64,000 nt of DNA from RYN-230 sp963770535 (GTDB lineage Bacteria; Actinomycetota; Actinomycetes; Streptosporangiales; Streptosporangiaceae), in NCBI GenBank assembly GCA_963770535.1, contig CAVYPZ010000003.1, forward strand, positions 2,108,001 through 2,172,000, given 5' to 3'. The position numbers and the translations under genes were made by a program. Within the stretch, counting starts at the first letter, position 1; each line of letters opens with the position of its first letter. The notes below the pieces were generated by a model that searched no databases, was not told the DNA's origin, and was given only the letters and a program-made list of their open reading frames with translations. Positions 1-9,468 of this stretch are shown here, piece by piece.

Positions 1-1466
1 CCCAGGCCTCCGTCAGCACACTGCGGAGAATCTGCTCAATCTCGGCGAAATGCTCGGGACCGCAGGTCAGGGGCGGGGCGAGCTGGATCACCGGGTCGCC
101 GCGGTCGTCGGCCCGGCAGATCAGCCCGGCGTCGAACAGGGCCTGGGACAGGAAGCCGCGGAGCAGCCGCTCAGACTCGTCGTCGCTGAACGTCTCCCGG
201 GTGGCCTTGTCCTTGACCATCTCGATGCCGTAGAAGTAGCCGTCCCCGCGCACGTCACCGACGATCGGCAGGTCCAGCAGCTTCTCCAGGGTGGCGCGGA
301 ACGTGGCCTCGTTGGCCCGCACGTTGTCCAGCAGGTTTTCCTTCTCGAACACGTCGAGGTTGGCCAGGGCGACCGCGCAGGACACCGGGTGGCCGGCGAA
401 CGTCACCCCGTGCAGGAAGGTGGCGGAGCCCTCGCTGAACGGCTCCATCAGCCGGTCGCTGACCATCATGCCGCCGAGCGGCGCATAGCCGGAGGTGACG
501 CCCTTGGCGAAGGTGATGATGTCCGGCTGGTACCCGTAACGCTGCGAGCCGAAGTAGTGGCCCAGCCGGCCAAACGCGCAGATGACCTCGTCGGATACCA
601 GCAGCACGCCGTACTGGTCGCAGATCTCCCGGACCCGGGCGAAGTAGCCGGGCGGCGGCGGGAAGCAGCCGCCCGAGTTCTGCACCGGCTCCAGGAACAC
701 CGCGGCCACCGACTCCGGGCCCTCGCGCACGATGGCCCGCTCGATCTCGTCCGCGGCCCACAGGCCAAACGAGGTCAGGTCCCCGGATATGAATCCGCGG
801 CGCGCGGTAGAAGTTGGTGTTCGGGATGCGCACCCCGCCCGGGGGCAGCGGCTCGAACGGCTCCTTGATCGAGGGCAGCCCGGTGATGGCCAGCGCCCCC
901 ATCGAGGTGCCGTGATAGGCGATCTCCCGGCTGAGCACCTTGTACCGGCCCGGCTCACCGATGGTCTTGAAGTACTGCTTGGCCAGCTTCCAGGCCGACT
1001 CGACCGCCTCGGAGCCGCTGGTGGTGAAGAACACCCGGTTCAGGTCGCCCGGGGCCAGCCCGGCCAGCCGTTCGGCCAGCTCGACCGCGCGCGGATGGGC
1101 GTAAGACCAGAGCGGGAAGTAGGCCAGCTCGGCGGCCTGCCGGGCGCCCGCCTCGGCAACTTCCCTGCGGCCGTGCCCGATCTGGCTGACGAACAGGCCG
1201 GCCAGGCCGTCCAGGTAGCGCTTGCCCTTCTGGTCGTACACGTACTGGCCTTCGCCGCGCACGATCACCGGCAGGTCGGCATCGGCATAGGACGACATCC
1301 GGGTGAAGTGCAGCCACAGGTGGCGCCGCGCGGCGGTCTGGAGCGCGAGGTCGGCTGGCCCGCCAGAGCCGAGGGCGCCGTCGGTGACGGAGGCGGAGCC
1401 GATCGGGTCGGGCCCCCCGTGCGGGACGCCGGCCTGGCTGCGATACGGATCGCTTGGTGTGGTCAT
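1..1466 (-). CDS. Class III (PLP) aminotransferase, frame-disrupted, cut by the window edge
   Basis: This is a PLP-dependent class III aminotransferase of the type that moves the amino group of putrescine or other omega-amines to pyruvate or 2-oxoglutarate. The N-terminal half shows the cofactor-binding stretch FFTTSGSEAVESAWKLAKQY and AYHGTSMGA. The catalytic-lysine segment IITFAKGV is read in another frame near 510-530. The frame changes at the CCCC run 781-784 (GGGG on the coding strand). Removing one base joins NFYRAP to SFGLWAADEIERA and continues as a normal family member to the left edge, where the stop is missing. The start ATG at 1466 overlaps the stop of the upstream Lrp gene (ATGA), so the two are translationally coupled. 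The substrate is inferred from the polyamine context. Confidence 0.85.
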
Positions 1467-2005
1467 CTGGTCCCCCAGCCGTAGGTCTGCTTGCGGAGCT
1501 TCAGGTACACAAAAGTCTCGGTGCTGGTCACGCGGGGCACCCCGCGCACGCGGCTGAGGATCTCCAGGAGATGGCTGTCGTCCTCGCAGACCACCTCGAC
1601 GAGCAGATCGAAGGATCCCGAGGTGATCACCACGTAGTCGATCTCATCCATGGCGGCCAGCTCGTCGGCGACCTGCTCGAGGTCCCCGCCGCACTTGATA
1701 CCGATCATGGTCTGCCTGCTGAAACCGAGCATCAGCGGGTCGGTCACCGCGACGATCTGCATGATGCCGGCGTCCACCAGCCGCTGCACACGCTGCCGGA
1801 CGGCGGCCTCGGACAGGCCGACCGCCTTGCCGATGGCCGCGTAGGACCGGCGGCCATCTTCCTGGAGCTGCTCGATGATCTGCTTGGAGAAGTGGTCCAG
1901 CACGGCGCCCGGGGAGCCTCGGCCGGAACGGCCGCTCCGGCTGGCCGGAGCAGGCTCCCCGTTCAGACCACCCGGGATCGCGGGCGTCGCCGGGGTGTGC
2001 GCCAT
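1463..2005 (-). CDS. Lrp/AsnC family transcriptional regulator
   Basis: This 180-residue protein has the Lrp/AsnC layout. After a disordered Gly/Pro-rich N-terminus of about 35 residues comes a helix-turn-helix (IIEQLQEDGRRSYAAIGKAV then GLSEAAVRQRVQRLV). The C-terminal half is an effector-binding domain of the RAM type (VVITSGSFDLLVEVVCEDD). The ATG at 2005 was chosen because GGAGG lies just upstream; an in-frame start at 2053 has no such site. The gene is coupled to the downstream aminotransferase and divergent from an aldehyde dehydrogenase. It therefore probably controls both from the 2006-2196 intergenic region in response to an amine or amino acid. The effector is not known. Confidence 0.9.
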   Translation of the reverse strand: MAHTPATPAIPGGLNGEPAPASRSGRSGRGSPGAVLDHFSKQIIEQLQEDGRRSYAAIGKAVGLSEAAVRQRVQRLVDAGIMQIVAVTDPLMLGFSRQTMIGIKCGGDLEQVADELAAMDEIDYVVITSGSFDLLVEVVCEDDSHLLEILSRVRGVPRVTSTETFVYLKLRKQTYGWGTR

Positions 2006-2050
2006 GCGGTCCTCCTTCGCAAGCAATGGTGTCACGCCCGGCCCCCTTGT

Positions 2051-2091
2051 CAACTGATTTCGTTGCTATGCATGGTATATGCAACGGATTC
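2051..2091. promoter_or_regulatory. Candidate Lrp operator between divergent genes
   Basis: An inverted repeat, CGTTGC at 2061-2066 and GCAACG at 2081-2086, encloses two direct copies of TATGCA (2067-2072 and 2078-2083). The copies are 11 bp apart, close to one helical turn. The stretch is AT-rich compared with its surroundings. TGATTTCG (2055-2062) and CAACGGATTC (2082-2091) both recur in front of potA. Position and architecture fit a site for the adjacent Lrp-type regulator; binding is inferred. Confidence 0.5.
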
Positions 2092-2196
2092 ACTTGTTCA
2101 GGGAAACAATTCTCTGCGAGTGTCGGACCCAGTGGCCGCTGCTGGAGACGCTGAGGGCGCCGCCGTGGCCCGGAACATCGCCCGAGGAGGCGGACC

Positions 2197-3654
2197 TTGA
2201 CAGCGACCGTGCAGCCCGGCGCCAGCGTGGCGGACCTGAAGAACTTCGTGAACGGCGAATTCGTGACGGCCTCGGCGGGCCGCACCAGCCAGGTCGTGGA
2301 CCCCAGCACCGGGGAGGCGTACGCGCTCGCGCCGGTGTCCGGGCCGGAAGACGTGGACGCGGCCCTGCGCAGTGCCGAGGCGGCCCGCGAGGCCTGGCGC
2401 GACGCCACCCCGGCGCAGCGCAGCCTCGCGCTGCTCAAGATCGCCGACGCCGTCGAGGAGCGGGCCGCCGACCTGGTGGAGGCCGAATGCCGGAACACCG
2501 GGAAGCCGGTCGCCATGACCCTGGCCGAGGAACTCCCCCCGTGCGTGGATGAGCTCCGCTTCTTCGCTGGCGCCGCGCGCATCCTGCAGGGGAGCGCGGC
2601 GGGGGAGTACATGGCCGGCCACACCTCGATGATCCGGCGTGAGCCGGTGGGGGTCTGCGCCCAGGTGACGCCCTGGAACTACCCGCTGATGATGGCGATC
2701 TGGAAGATCGCGCCGGCCCTGGCCGCGGGCAACACCGTGGTGCTCAAGCCCTCCGACACCACCCCCGTGTCCACGCTCATGCTGGCCGAGATCGCGGCCG
2801 CGCATCTGCCGCCCGGCGTGCTCAACGTGGTCTGCGGCGACGCCGGTACCGGCCAGGCGCTGGTCAGCCACGACATTCCGCAGATGGTGTCGATCACCGG
2901 GTCGGTCCGGGCCGGCATCGGTGTGGCCCTGGCCGCGGCGGCCGGGCTCAAGCGGGTCCACCTCGAGCTGGGCGGCAAGGCACCGGTCGTCGTCTTCGAC
3001 GACGCGGACGTGGCGCGCGCCGCGCAGGGCATCGCCGGGGCCGGTTACTACAACGCGGGCCAGGACTGCACCGCGGCGACGCGGGTGCTGGCCGGCCCGC
3101 GGATTGCCGCCGACCTGACCGACGCCCTCGCCGAGCAGGCCCGCGGCACCAAGACCGGCGGCCTGGACGTGCCCGACGCCGACTACGGCCCGCTGAACAA
3201 CGCGGCACAGCTGGCCCGGGTCGAGGGCTTCCTGCGCCGCGGCCCGGCGCACGCCGAGGTGGTCACCGGCGGCCGCCGTGCGGGGCAGCGGGGCTACTGC
3301 TTCGAGCCCACCGTGGTCAGCGGGCTGCGCCAGGACGACGAGATGATCCAGGAAGAGATCTTCGGCCCGGTGATCACCGTGCAGCAGTTCGGCGACGAGG
3401 ACGAGGCGGTCCGCTGGGCCAACGGGGTCAAGTACGGCCTGGCCGCCAGCGTCTGGACCCGGGATCACGGGCGGGCGATGCGGCTGGCCCGGCTGCTGGA
3501 CTTCGGGGCGGTCTGGATCAACACGCACATCCCGTTCGCGTCCGAGATGCCGCACGGCGGCTTCAAGCACTCGGGGTACGGCAAGGACCTGTCGATGTAC
3601 GGGTTCGAGGACTACACCCGCATCAAGCACGTCATGAGTTATCTCGGCGGTTAG
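2197..3654 (+). CDS. Aldehyde dehydrogenase, aminobutyraldehyde/betaine-aldehyde type
   Basis: This NAD(P)-dependent aldehyde dehydrogenase of 485 residues probably oxidises 4-aminobutyraldehyde or a related amino-aldehyde to the amino acid. Family landmarks are in order: VTPWNYPLMMAIWKIAPALA near 150, LKPSDTTP near 180, the catalytic-glutamate segment ELGGKAP, and the catalytic cysteine in NAGQDCTAA near 290. The IFGPV motif is near 385. The start is TTG at 2197, preceded by GAGGAGG at 2184-2190. It is divergent from the Lrp gene and followed by the Pot transporter, so transamination of a diamine followed by this oxidation would yield GABA-like products. Substrate choice is inferred from context. 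Confidence 0.88.
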   Translation: MTATVQPGASVADLKNFVNGEFVTASAGRTSQVVDPSTGEAYALAPVSGPEDVDAALRSAEAAREAWRDATPAQRSLALLKIADAVEERAADLVEAECRNTGKPVAMTLAEELPPCVDELRFFAGAARILQGSAAGEYMAGHTSMIRREPVGVCAQVTPWNYPLMMAIWKIAPALAAGNTVVLKPSDTTPVSTLMLAEIAAAHLPPGVLNVVCGDAGTGQALVSHDIPQMVSITGSVRAGIGVALAAAAGLKRVHLELGGKAPVVVFDDADVARAAQGIAGAGYYNAGQDCTAATRVLAGPRIAADLTDALAEQARGTKTGGLDVPDADYGPLNNAAQLARVEGFLRRGPAHAEVVTGGRRAGQRGYCFEPTVVSGLRQDDEMIQEEIFGPVITVQQFGDEDEAVRWANGVKYGLAASVWTRDHGRAMRLARLLDFGAVWINTHIPFASEMPHGGFKHSGYGKDLSMYGFEDYTRIKHVMSYLGG

Positions 3655-3890
3655 GCCTTCCTGTCACAGCCGTGTAACGGAATCCGTTGAGATCGCCATG
3701 TCCCGCGACTGATTCGGTTGATTTCGCAGTATACGTCTGCGAAGATCTGGACCACTTACCCCATCGGGTGCACTTTGACCTGGTTTGCGGGAGTATGTGT
3801 GGCCGGGCCCGGTGCAGTGCATGGCCGATTGCGGAAACGCCCAGGGCGGTGCCCTACGCCGGGCTCCGAGAAGAGGGATATGCGCTTCAT
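3655..3890. promoter_or_regulatory. Probable potA promoter region with two inverted repeats
   Basis: This 236-bp gap holds AACGGA-A-TCCGTT (3676-3688) and TTCGCAG...CTGCGAA (3723-3743, 7-bp arms, 7-bp spacer). It also carries, inverted, the decamer CAACGGATTC (3680-3689) and, direct, TGATTTCG (3719-3726), both found in the Lrp/aldehyde dehydrogenase intergenic region. I read it as the control region of the transporter operon, possibly shared with the Lrp regulator. No convincing -10/-35 pair was identified. Confidence 0.45.
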
Positions 3891-5045
3891 ATGACCGATA
3901 CTGACGCGTCCGCGCAGGACATACCGGCGGCCGAGCCGGCCGCGATGGCCAGCGTGCCCGCCATCGGGCTCGACGGGGTGGCCAAGGAATTCCACTCCCG
4001 GGGCGAGGTGGTCGCCGCGGTCCGCGGCATCGACCTGGCCATCCGGGCGGGTGAGTTCTTCTCCATGCTCGGCCCCTCGGGGTGCGGCAAGACCACCACG
4101 ATGCGCATGATCGCGGGCTTCGAGGAGCCGACCCGCGGCATCGTGCGGCTGGACGGCCGCGACGTCACCGCGGCCCCGCCCAACAAGCGCGACGTGAACA
4201 TGGTGTTCCAGTCCTACGCGCTGTTCCCGCACATGAGCGTGTTCGAGAACGTGGCCTTCGGGCTGCGGCGCAAGAGCGTGCCCAGGGACCGGGTCACCCG
4301 CCAGGTCGGCGAGATGCTGGAGATCGTCGACCTGACCGGCCGCGAGCAGCGCCGCCCCCGGGAACTGTCCGGCGGCCAGCAGCAGCGTGTCGCGCTGGCC
4401 CGGGCGCTGGTCAACCACCCCAAGGCCCTGCTGCTGGACGAGCCGCTCGGGGCGCTGGACCTCAAGCTCCGGCAGGCCATGCAGGTCGAGCTCAAGCGCA
4501 TCCAGCGGGAGGTCGGCATCACGTTCGTCTACGTGACCCACGACCAGAACGAGGCGCTCACCATGTCCGACCGCATCGCGGTGATGAACGACGGCGTGAT
4601 CGAGCACCTGGGGCCGCCGCGGGAGATCTATGAGCACCCCGCGACGCGCTTCGTTGCGGGATTTATCGGGACGTCCAACCTGCTGACCGGGTCGCTGGCG
4701 AGGGTCACGGGCGGCCAGGGCGTCATCGAGGTCAGCCCGGACGAGCGGATCATCGTCCCGGCCGGGCGGTCCGCGCTGGAGGCTGGCCAGGAGATCGAGC
4801 TCACCGTGCGGCCGGAGAAGATCGAGCTCGCCGCCGGGCCGGGCCCGGCAGGCGGCTGCGCGGTGCGCGGCACGGTCACCGAGGTGGTCTACCTGGGCAC
4901 CTCCACCAGTTTCTCGGTTCACACCACGACCGGGGCGGACGTCGTCGTCTTCCAGCAGAACTCAGCCTCGGCGGCCACCCCGGTCAGCCGGGGTGACGAG
5001 GTCTGGCTGACCTGGGATCCGCAGCATTCTTATCCGATTGGCTGA
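3891..5045 (+). CDS. potA: Polyamine ABC transporter ATP-binding protein
   Basis: This is the ATPase of a spermidine/putrescine-type importer, 384 residues from ATG 3891. It has Walker A GPSGCGKTTT, the Q-loop segment VFQSYALFPHMSVFENVAFG, the signature LSGGQQQRVALARAL, Walker B LLLDEPLGALD and the switch histidine in VTHDQNEALT. A C-terminal TOBE-type region follows (about 270-384, with TVRPEKIELA). Upstream in-frame codons exist back to 3687 but encode atypical sequence, and GAGAAGAGGG sits just before 3891. It is the first gene of a potA-D-B-C-like operon whose members abut or overlap. Confidence 0.93.
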   Translation: MTDTDASAQDIPAAEPAAMASVPAIGLDGVAKEFHSRGEVVAAVRGIDLAIRAGEFFSMLGPSGCGKTTTMRMIAGFEEPTRGIVRLDGRDVTAAPPNKRDVNMVFQSYALFPHMSVFENVAFGLRRKSVPRDRVTRQVGEMLEIVDLTGREQRRPRELSGGQQQRVALARALVNHPKALLLDEPLGALDLKLRQAMQVELKRIQREVGITFVYVTHDQNEALTMSDRIAVMNDGVIEHLGPPREIYEHPATRFVAGFIGTSNLLTGSLARVTGGQGVIEVSPDERIIVPAGRSALEAGQEIELTVRPEKIELAAGPGPAGGCAVRGTVTEVVYLGTSTSFSVHTTTGADVVVFQQNSASAATPVSRGDEVWLTWDPQHSYPIG

Positions 5046-5108
5046 CCGCCCGCGCCCGGCGTGCCCCCGCGCGGCCGGCCAGCGTGAGGCGTGGGACAGG
5101 AGGTACCG

Positions 5109-6467
5109 ATGAACCAGCAGCACGGCAGTGACCCCGCCGGTGATCCGGCCAGGGCGGACGGCCCCGACCCGTCCCTGGTGCGCGGGCTGACCCAGCCCCG
5201 CCTCTCCCAGCAGGGCATGTCCCGGCGGCAGCTGCTGCGGGCGGCCGGCACCGGCGCGGGCGCGCTGGGCATCGGCGCGTTCCTGGCCGCCTGCGGGGTC
5301 AAGGGCGCGACAAGCAGCAGCGGGTCCGCCTCGGCCGGGGGGGTCGGCACCGCCGCGTGGTGGGCCAAGCAGAAGCTGCACCACACGGTCAACTTCGCCA
5401 ACTGGCCGTACTACATCGACGTGCTCAAGGGCAAGCACCTGTCCCTGGAGCACTTCACCCAGACGACCGGGATCGCTGTCACCTACACCGAGCCGATCAA
5501 CGACAACCTCCCGTTTTACGCCAAGATCCGGCCGTCGCTGACGGCCAAGCAGCCCACCGGCTACGACCTCATCGTGATGACGAACAGCAGCCCGCCGCTG
5601 GGTTACCTGATCGACTTCGGCTGGCTGGTCCCGCTGGACCGCAGCATGATGACGAACTTCGACAAGTACGCGGGCCCCCTGATCAAGAACCCGTCCTGGG
5701 ACCCGGGCAACAAGCACACGATGGCCTGGCAGTCGGGCTGGACCGCGATCGGGTACAACTCCTCGGTCATCAAGGACCCCGGCACCAGCGTGGACCTCCT
5801 GTTCGACAAGAAGTACTCGGGCAAGATCGGCATGATGTCGGACCCGCAGGAGCTGGGCAGCATCGGGCTGCTGGCCATCGGGGTGGACCCGGCCACGTCG
5901 AAGGAATCCGACTGGGCCAAGGCGGCCAAGAAGCTGCAGCAGCAGAAGAGCGACGGGCTGGTCCGCTCCTACTACGACCAGAGCTACATCGACCACCTGA
6001 AGAACGGCGACATCGTCGTGTCGCAGGCGTGGTCCGGCGACATCTTCCAGGCCGACCTGAACAGCAAGTACCGCGACCTGAAGCTGATGATCCCCAGCGA
6101 GGGCGGCATGTTCTGGACCGACAACATGTGCATTCCCATGTACGCCCAGAACCCCAAGGACGCGATGACGCTGATGGACTTCTTCTACGACCCGCAGGTC
6201 CAGGCGCTGGTCGAGTACTACGACGACTACGTGTGCCCGGTGCCCGCGGCCAAGGAAGTCCTGCTCAACCCGAGTGGCTGGGCCAAGACGGCGCTGACCC
6301 AGATGGAGCCGGAGATCGGCCTGCCCACCTCCACCACCGCCAACGCCCCGACCGTGTTCCCGACCGCGGAGTACATCAAGAACTCGCGGAACTATTACCA
6401 GTACAAGAGCCAGGAAGAGCTGACCGCGTGGAACAACCTGTTCTTGCCGATCACCCAGGGCTCGTAG
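5109..6467 (+). CDS. potD: Polyamine-type ABC transporter substrate-binding lipoprotein (Tat signal)
   Basis: This extracellular solute-binding protein of the PotD family has 452 residues. The N-terminus has a twin-arginine motif, SRRQLLRAAG, then a hydrophobic run ending in the lipobox FLAAC near residue 62, so it is probably Tat-exported and lipid-anchored. The mature part opens with VNFANWPYYIDV, typical of polyamine binders. Motifs such as WSGDIFQADL and FWTDNMCIPMYAQNP are shared with the second binding protein of this operon. The start ATG 5109 has AGGAGGT at 5098-5104. It feeds substrate to PotB/PotC. Confidence 0.92.
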   Translation: MNQQHGSDPAGDPARADGPDPSLVRGLTQPRLSQQGMSRRQLLRAAGTGAGALGIGAFLAACGVKGATSSSGSASAGGVGTAAWWAKQKLHHTVNFANWPYYIDVLKGKHLSLEHFTQTTGIAVTYTEPINDNLPFYAKIRPSLTAKQPTGYDLIVMTNSSPPLGYLIDFGWLVPLDRSMMTNFDKYAGPLIKNPSWDPGNKHTMAWQSGWTAIGYNSSVIKDPGTSVDLLFDKKYSGKIGMMSDPQELGSIGLLAIGVDPATSKESDWAKAAKKLQQQKSDGLVRSYYDQSYIDHLKNGDIVVSQAWSGDIFQADLNSKYRDLKLMIPSEGGMFWTDNMCIPMYAQNPKDAMTLMDFFYDPQVQALVEYYDDYVCPVPAAKEVLLNPSGWAKTALTQMEPEIGLPTSTTANAPTVFPTAEYIKNSRNYYQYKSQEELTAWNNLFLPITQGS

Positions 6468-7342
6468 CCGGCCGCCGCCCCCGGCCCAGGCTCGGCAAGG
6501 CGCTCGCGCCGTACCTGCTGAGCCTGCCGGCCGGGCTGTGGCTGCTGGCGCTGTTCCTGGTCCCGCTGGCCGTGATGCTGTCGCTGTCCCTGCAGACGTG
6601 CAACACGGCCACCGGCGCGTGCGTGATGACCTGGCACTGGGGCGAGTTCGGCCAGCAGCTCAGCCTGTACCACACGCAGTTCGTCACGAGCGTCTACTTC
6701 GCGGGCGCGGCCACCGTCATCGACCTGATCGTGTCGTTCCCCATCGCTTACTGGATCGCGTTCCACGGCGGCAGCAGGAAGAACTTCTTCCTGCTCATGC
6801 TGCTGGTGCCGTTCTTCGTCTCGTTCGTGATCCGCACCGTGGTCTGGGAGTTCATCCTCTCCGACCAGGGCATCGTCCTGGGCACCCTGAAGAACGCGCA
6901 CCTGCTGCCGCAGAACTTCCACGTGCTGGCCACCGGGTACGCCGTGGTGGCCGGGCTGGCCTACAACTACCTCCCGTTCACCGCGCTCCCGCTGTACGTG
7001 GCCATCGAGCGGATCGACAAGCGGGTGCTGGACGCGGCGTACGACCTGTACGCCACCCGGCGGCAGGCGTTCGCGAAGGTGATCCTGCCGCTCACCGTGC
7101 CCGGGCTGTTCGCCGCGTTCCTGCTGACCTTCATCCCGGCGCTGGGCGACTACGTCAACCAGCAGATCCTGGGCGGCACCAGCAACACGATGATCGGCAC
7201 CGTCATCCAGAACGCCTTCCTGCAGAACCTCGACTACGCGGGCGGGTCCGCGCTGTCCGCCATCCTGATGGCGATCGCGCTGATCGGCATCTTCGCCTAC
7301 GCCCGGCTGCTCGGCTCGCGGACCATCGAGGAGTACCTGTGA
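6428..7342 (+). CDS. potB: Polyamine ABC transporter permease
   Basis: This inner-membrane permease of about 304 residues has six predicted membrane segments, the first being LLSLPAGLWLLALFLVPLAV. The ATPase-coupling EAA-type loop is DAAYDLYATRRQAFAKVILP followed by LTVPG. I chose GTG 6428, which overlaps the end of potD by 40 bases and has AGGAAG at 6412-6417; no start codon lies between the potD stop and the first membrane helix. It pairs with the next gene to form the transmembrane channel. Confidence 0.88.
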   Translation: MEQPVLADHPGLVAGRRPRPRLGKALAPYLLSLPAGLWLLALFLVPLAVMLSLSLQTCNTATGACVMTWHWGEFGQQLSLYHTQFVTSVYFAGAATVIDLIVSFPIAYWIAFHGGSRKNFFLLMLLVPFFVSFVIRTVVWEFILSDQGIVLGTLKNAHLLPQNFHVLATGYAVVAGLAYNYLPFTALPLYVAIERIDKRVLDAAYDLYATRRQAFAKVILPLTVPGLFAAFLLTFIPALGDYVNQQILGGTSNTMIGTVIQNAFLQNLDYAGGSALSAILMAIALIGIFAYARLLGSRTIEEYL

Positions 7343-8209
7343 CCGCGGCAGTCGAGGCGCGGGACGGCGGCGGCCCGTGACACGGCCGGTGCCGGCGGGC
7401 GCCCGCACCGCCGTCGCCGGTGGACCCGGTACATCCTGCCCGCCTACTCCTGGCTGATCATCGCGTACCTGGTCTTCCCGATCGCCGTGATGGTCCTGTA
7501 CAGCTTCAACAAGGTCACGACCGGGCTGCCGCAGATCAGCTTCACCTGGAACGGGTTCACCACGCAGTGGTACCGGCAGTGGAACGCCATCCCGCAGCTG
7601 ACCTCGTCGTTCTGGCTGTCCATCCGCCTCGCGCTGGCCAGCACGGTGCTGGCCACCATCATCGGCACGCTGCTGGCCCTGGCCCTGGCCCGCTACCGGC
7701 CGCCCCGGTTCCGCGGCAAGGGGTTCGTCGAGCAGGTCATGTTCCTCAACATCGCCGCCCCGGAGATCGTGCTGGGCGCCTCCTTGCTCGGCCTGTTCGT
7801 CACCATCAACCTGGCCCGCGGCTTCACCACCCTGCTGCTGGCGCACGTGGCGTTCAGCATCGCGTACGTCGCGATCACCGTGCGGGCCCGGATGTCCGGC
7901 TTCGACCTGTCGCTGGAGGAGGCCGCCCAGGACCTGGGGGCCAATGCCTGGGTCACCTTCCGCAAGATCACGCTGCCGCTGATTTTCCCCGGCGTCCTGG
8001 CCGGCGCGCTGATGGCCTTCGCCCTGTCCATCGACGACTTCGTCACGTCCAACTTCGTCAGCGGGGCCGCCGTGCCGTTCCCGGTCTGGGTGTACGGCGT
8101 CACCCGGATGGGCATCCCGCCGCAGGTCTTCGTGTTCGGGAGCGCCATCTTCGCGGTCGGTATCCTGTGCGCGCTGGCCAGCATCGTGGTAGCCAGGAGG
8201 CAGACCTGA
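7339..8209 (+). CDS. potC: Polyamine ABC transporter permease, apparent one-base frameshift near the start
   Basis: This is the second permease. From about 7400 the sequence reads as a normal PotC protein: first membrane helix ILPAYSWLIIAYLVFPIAVM, then EAAQDLGANAWVTFRKITLP as the EAA loop. There is no start codon in that frame ahead of the first helix. GTG 7339 overlaps the potB stop (GTGA), and removing one C from the CCC at 7374-7376 puts it in frame, giving 289 residues, the usual length. The shortest uninterrupted reading, from ATG 7487, would lack the first membrane helix. I treat this as one gene with an indel, probably an assembly error. Confidence 0.85.
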
Positions 8210-8223
8210 CCTGGCGGTGAGTG

Positions 8224-9468
8224 ATGACTGACGAGGGACGTCACCATGATCCCGTGCTCACGCGCGGGCTGCTCCAGCCGCGCCGCCGGGACGTGCTGGG
8301 GGTGGGCGGCCTGGCCGCGGCCGGGCTGGCCCTGGCCGCGTGCAGCGGCGGCGGGAGCCCGTCACCCCGCGTGGTGCACGCGCAGAACACCGTGGCCAGG
8401 TTCTGGGCGGCCCAGAAGCGGCACGGGCACGTGAACTTCGCCAACTGGCCGCTGTACATCGACACCGGCCGCAAGACCCTGCAGGAGTTCACCGCCGCCA
8501 CCGGGATCAGCGTCAGCTACTCCGAGGTCATCCAGAGCGCGCCGTCCTGGGTCGGCAAGGTGAGCCCGATCATCGCCGCGGGGGAGTCCATCGGGTACGA
8601 CCTGATGGTGGTCACCAACGGGTTCTGGTTCTCCCAGCTGCTCACCGGTGAGGAGCTGATCCCGCTGGACCAGAGCATGCTGCCGAACTTCCACCGCTAC
8701 GCGGCAGCCAAGTTCCAGCACCGCTCGTTCGACCCGGGGAACACCTACAGCATCCCGTGGGCGTCCGGCACCACCGGCATCGCCTGGAACCCGAAGTTCA
8801 TCCAGACCCCGGTGACCAGCCTCCAGGAGCTGTGGAACCCCGCCTACAAGGGCCGGGTCGGGATGCTTGCGGACATCCAGGACCTGGGCAACTTCGGCCT
8901 GCTCAAGCTGGGCATCGCCCCGGAGGCGTCCACCCTGGCTGACTGGCAGGCGGCCGGGAAGGCGCTGACCCGCCAGCGCGACGCGGGCCTGGTCCGCGGC
9001 TACTACGGGCAGTCCTACATCGACGAGCTGACCAGCGGGAACACCTGGATCTCGATGGCCTGGTCCGGGGACATCTTCCAGCAGAACCTCAGCTCGGGAA
9101 CGGACCTGAAGTTCGTCATCCCGGACGAGGGCGGCACGCTGTGGACCGACAACATGATGATCCCGCGGTACGCCCAGAACCCGGTGGACGCGATGATGCT
9201 GATGGACTGGTACTACCGGCCGGAGATCGCCGCCCAGCTGACCGAGTCGATCAACTACATCAGCGCCGTCCCGGCCGCCCGGCGGCTCATCGCCCGGGAC
9301 GCGGCCAGGGCGGCGGGCGGCCCCCGGCAGCTGCTGCACGAGGTGGCCACCAGCGAGCTGGTCTGGCCCACCCCCCTGGACTTCCGGCGGCTGCACAGCT
9401 ACCCGGACGTCAGCGGCAAGCTCCAGGCCAGTTACGAGGCGATCTTCAACCCCCTGATCCGGTCATGA
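8224..9468 (+). CDS. Second polyamine-type ABC substrate-binding lipoprotein
   Basis: This 414-residue PotD-family protein is paralogous to the one at 5109. The N-terminus has RRRDVLGVGG, a hydrophobic stretch and the lipobox LALAAC near residue 37. The mature region shares VNFANWPLYIDTGRKTLQEF, SWSGDIFQ-like AWSGDIFQQNL and LWTDNMMIPRYAQNP with the first binder. A second binder after the permeases suggests either a second substrate for the same channel or a duplicated receptor. Its stop overlaps the start of the following oxidase (ATGA), tying uptake to catabolism. The ligand cannot be read from the sequence. Confidence 0.9.
   Translation: MTDEGRHHDPVLTRGLLQPRRRDVLGVGGLAAAGLALAACSGGGSPSPRVVHAQNTVARFWAAQKRHGHVNFANWPLYIDTGRKTLQEFTAATGISVSYSEVIQSAPSWVGKVSPIIAAGESIGYDLMVVTNGFWFSQLLTGEELIPLDQSMLPNFHRYAAAKFQHRSFDPGNTYSIPWASGTTGIAWNPKFIQTPVTSLQELWNPAYKGRVGMLADIQDLGNFGLLKLGIAPEASTLADWQAAGKALTRQRDAGLVRGYYGQSYIDELTSGNTWISMAWSGDIFQQNLSSGTDLKFVIPDEGGTLWTDNMMIPRYAQNPVDAMMLMDWYYRPEIAAQLTESINYISAVPAARRLIARDAARAAGGPRQLLHEVATSELVWPTPLDFRRLHSYPDVSGKLQASYEAIFNPLIRS

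Noticed and set aside
2098..3630. A 510-codon minus-strand frame opposite the aldehyde dehydrogenase
   Set aside because: The plus-strand frame has the full dehydrogenase motif set; the minus product has no motif and a biased composition.
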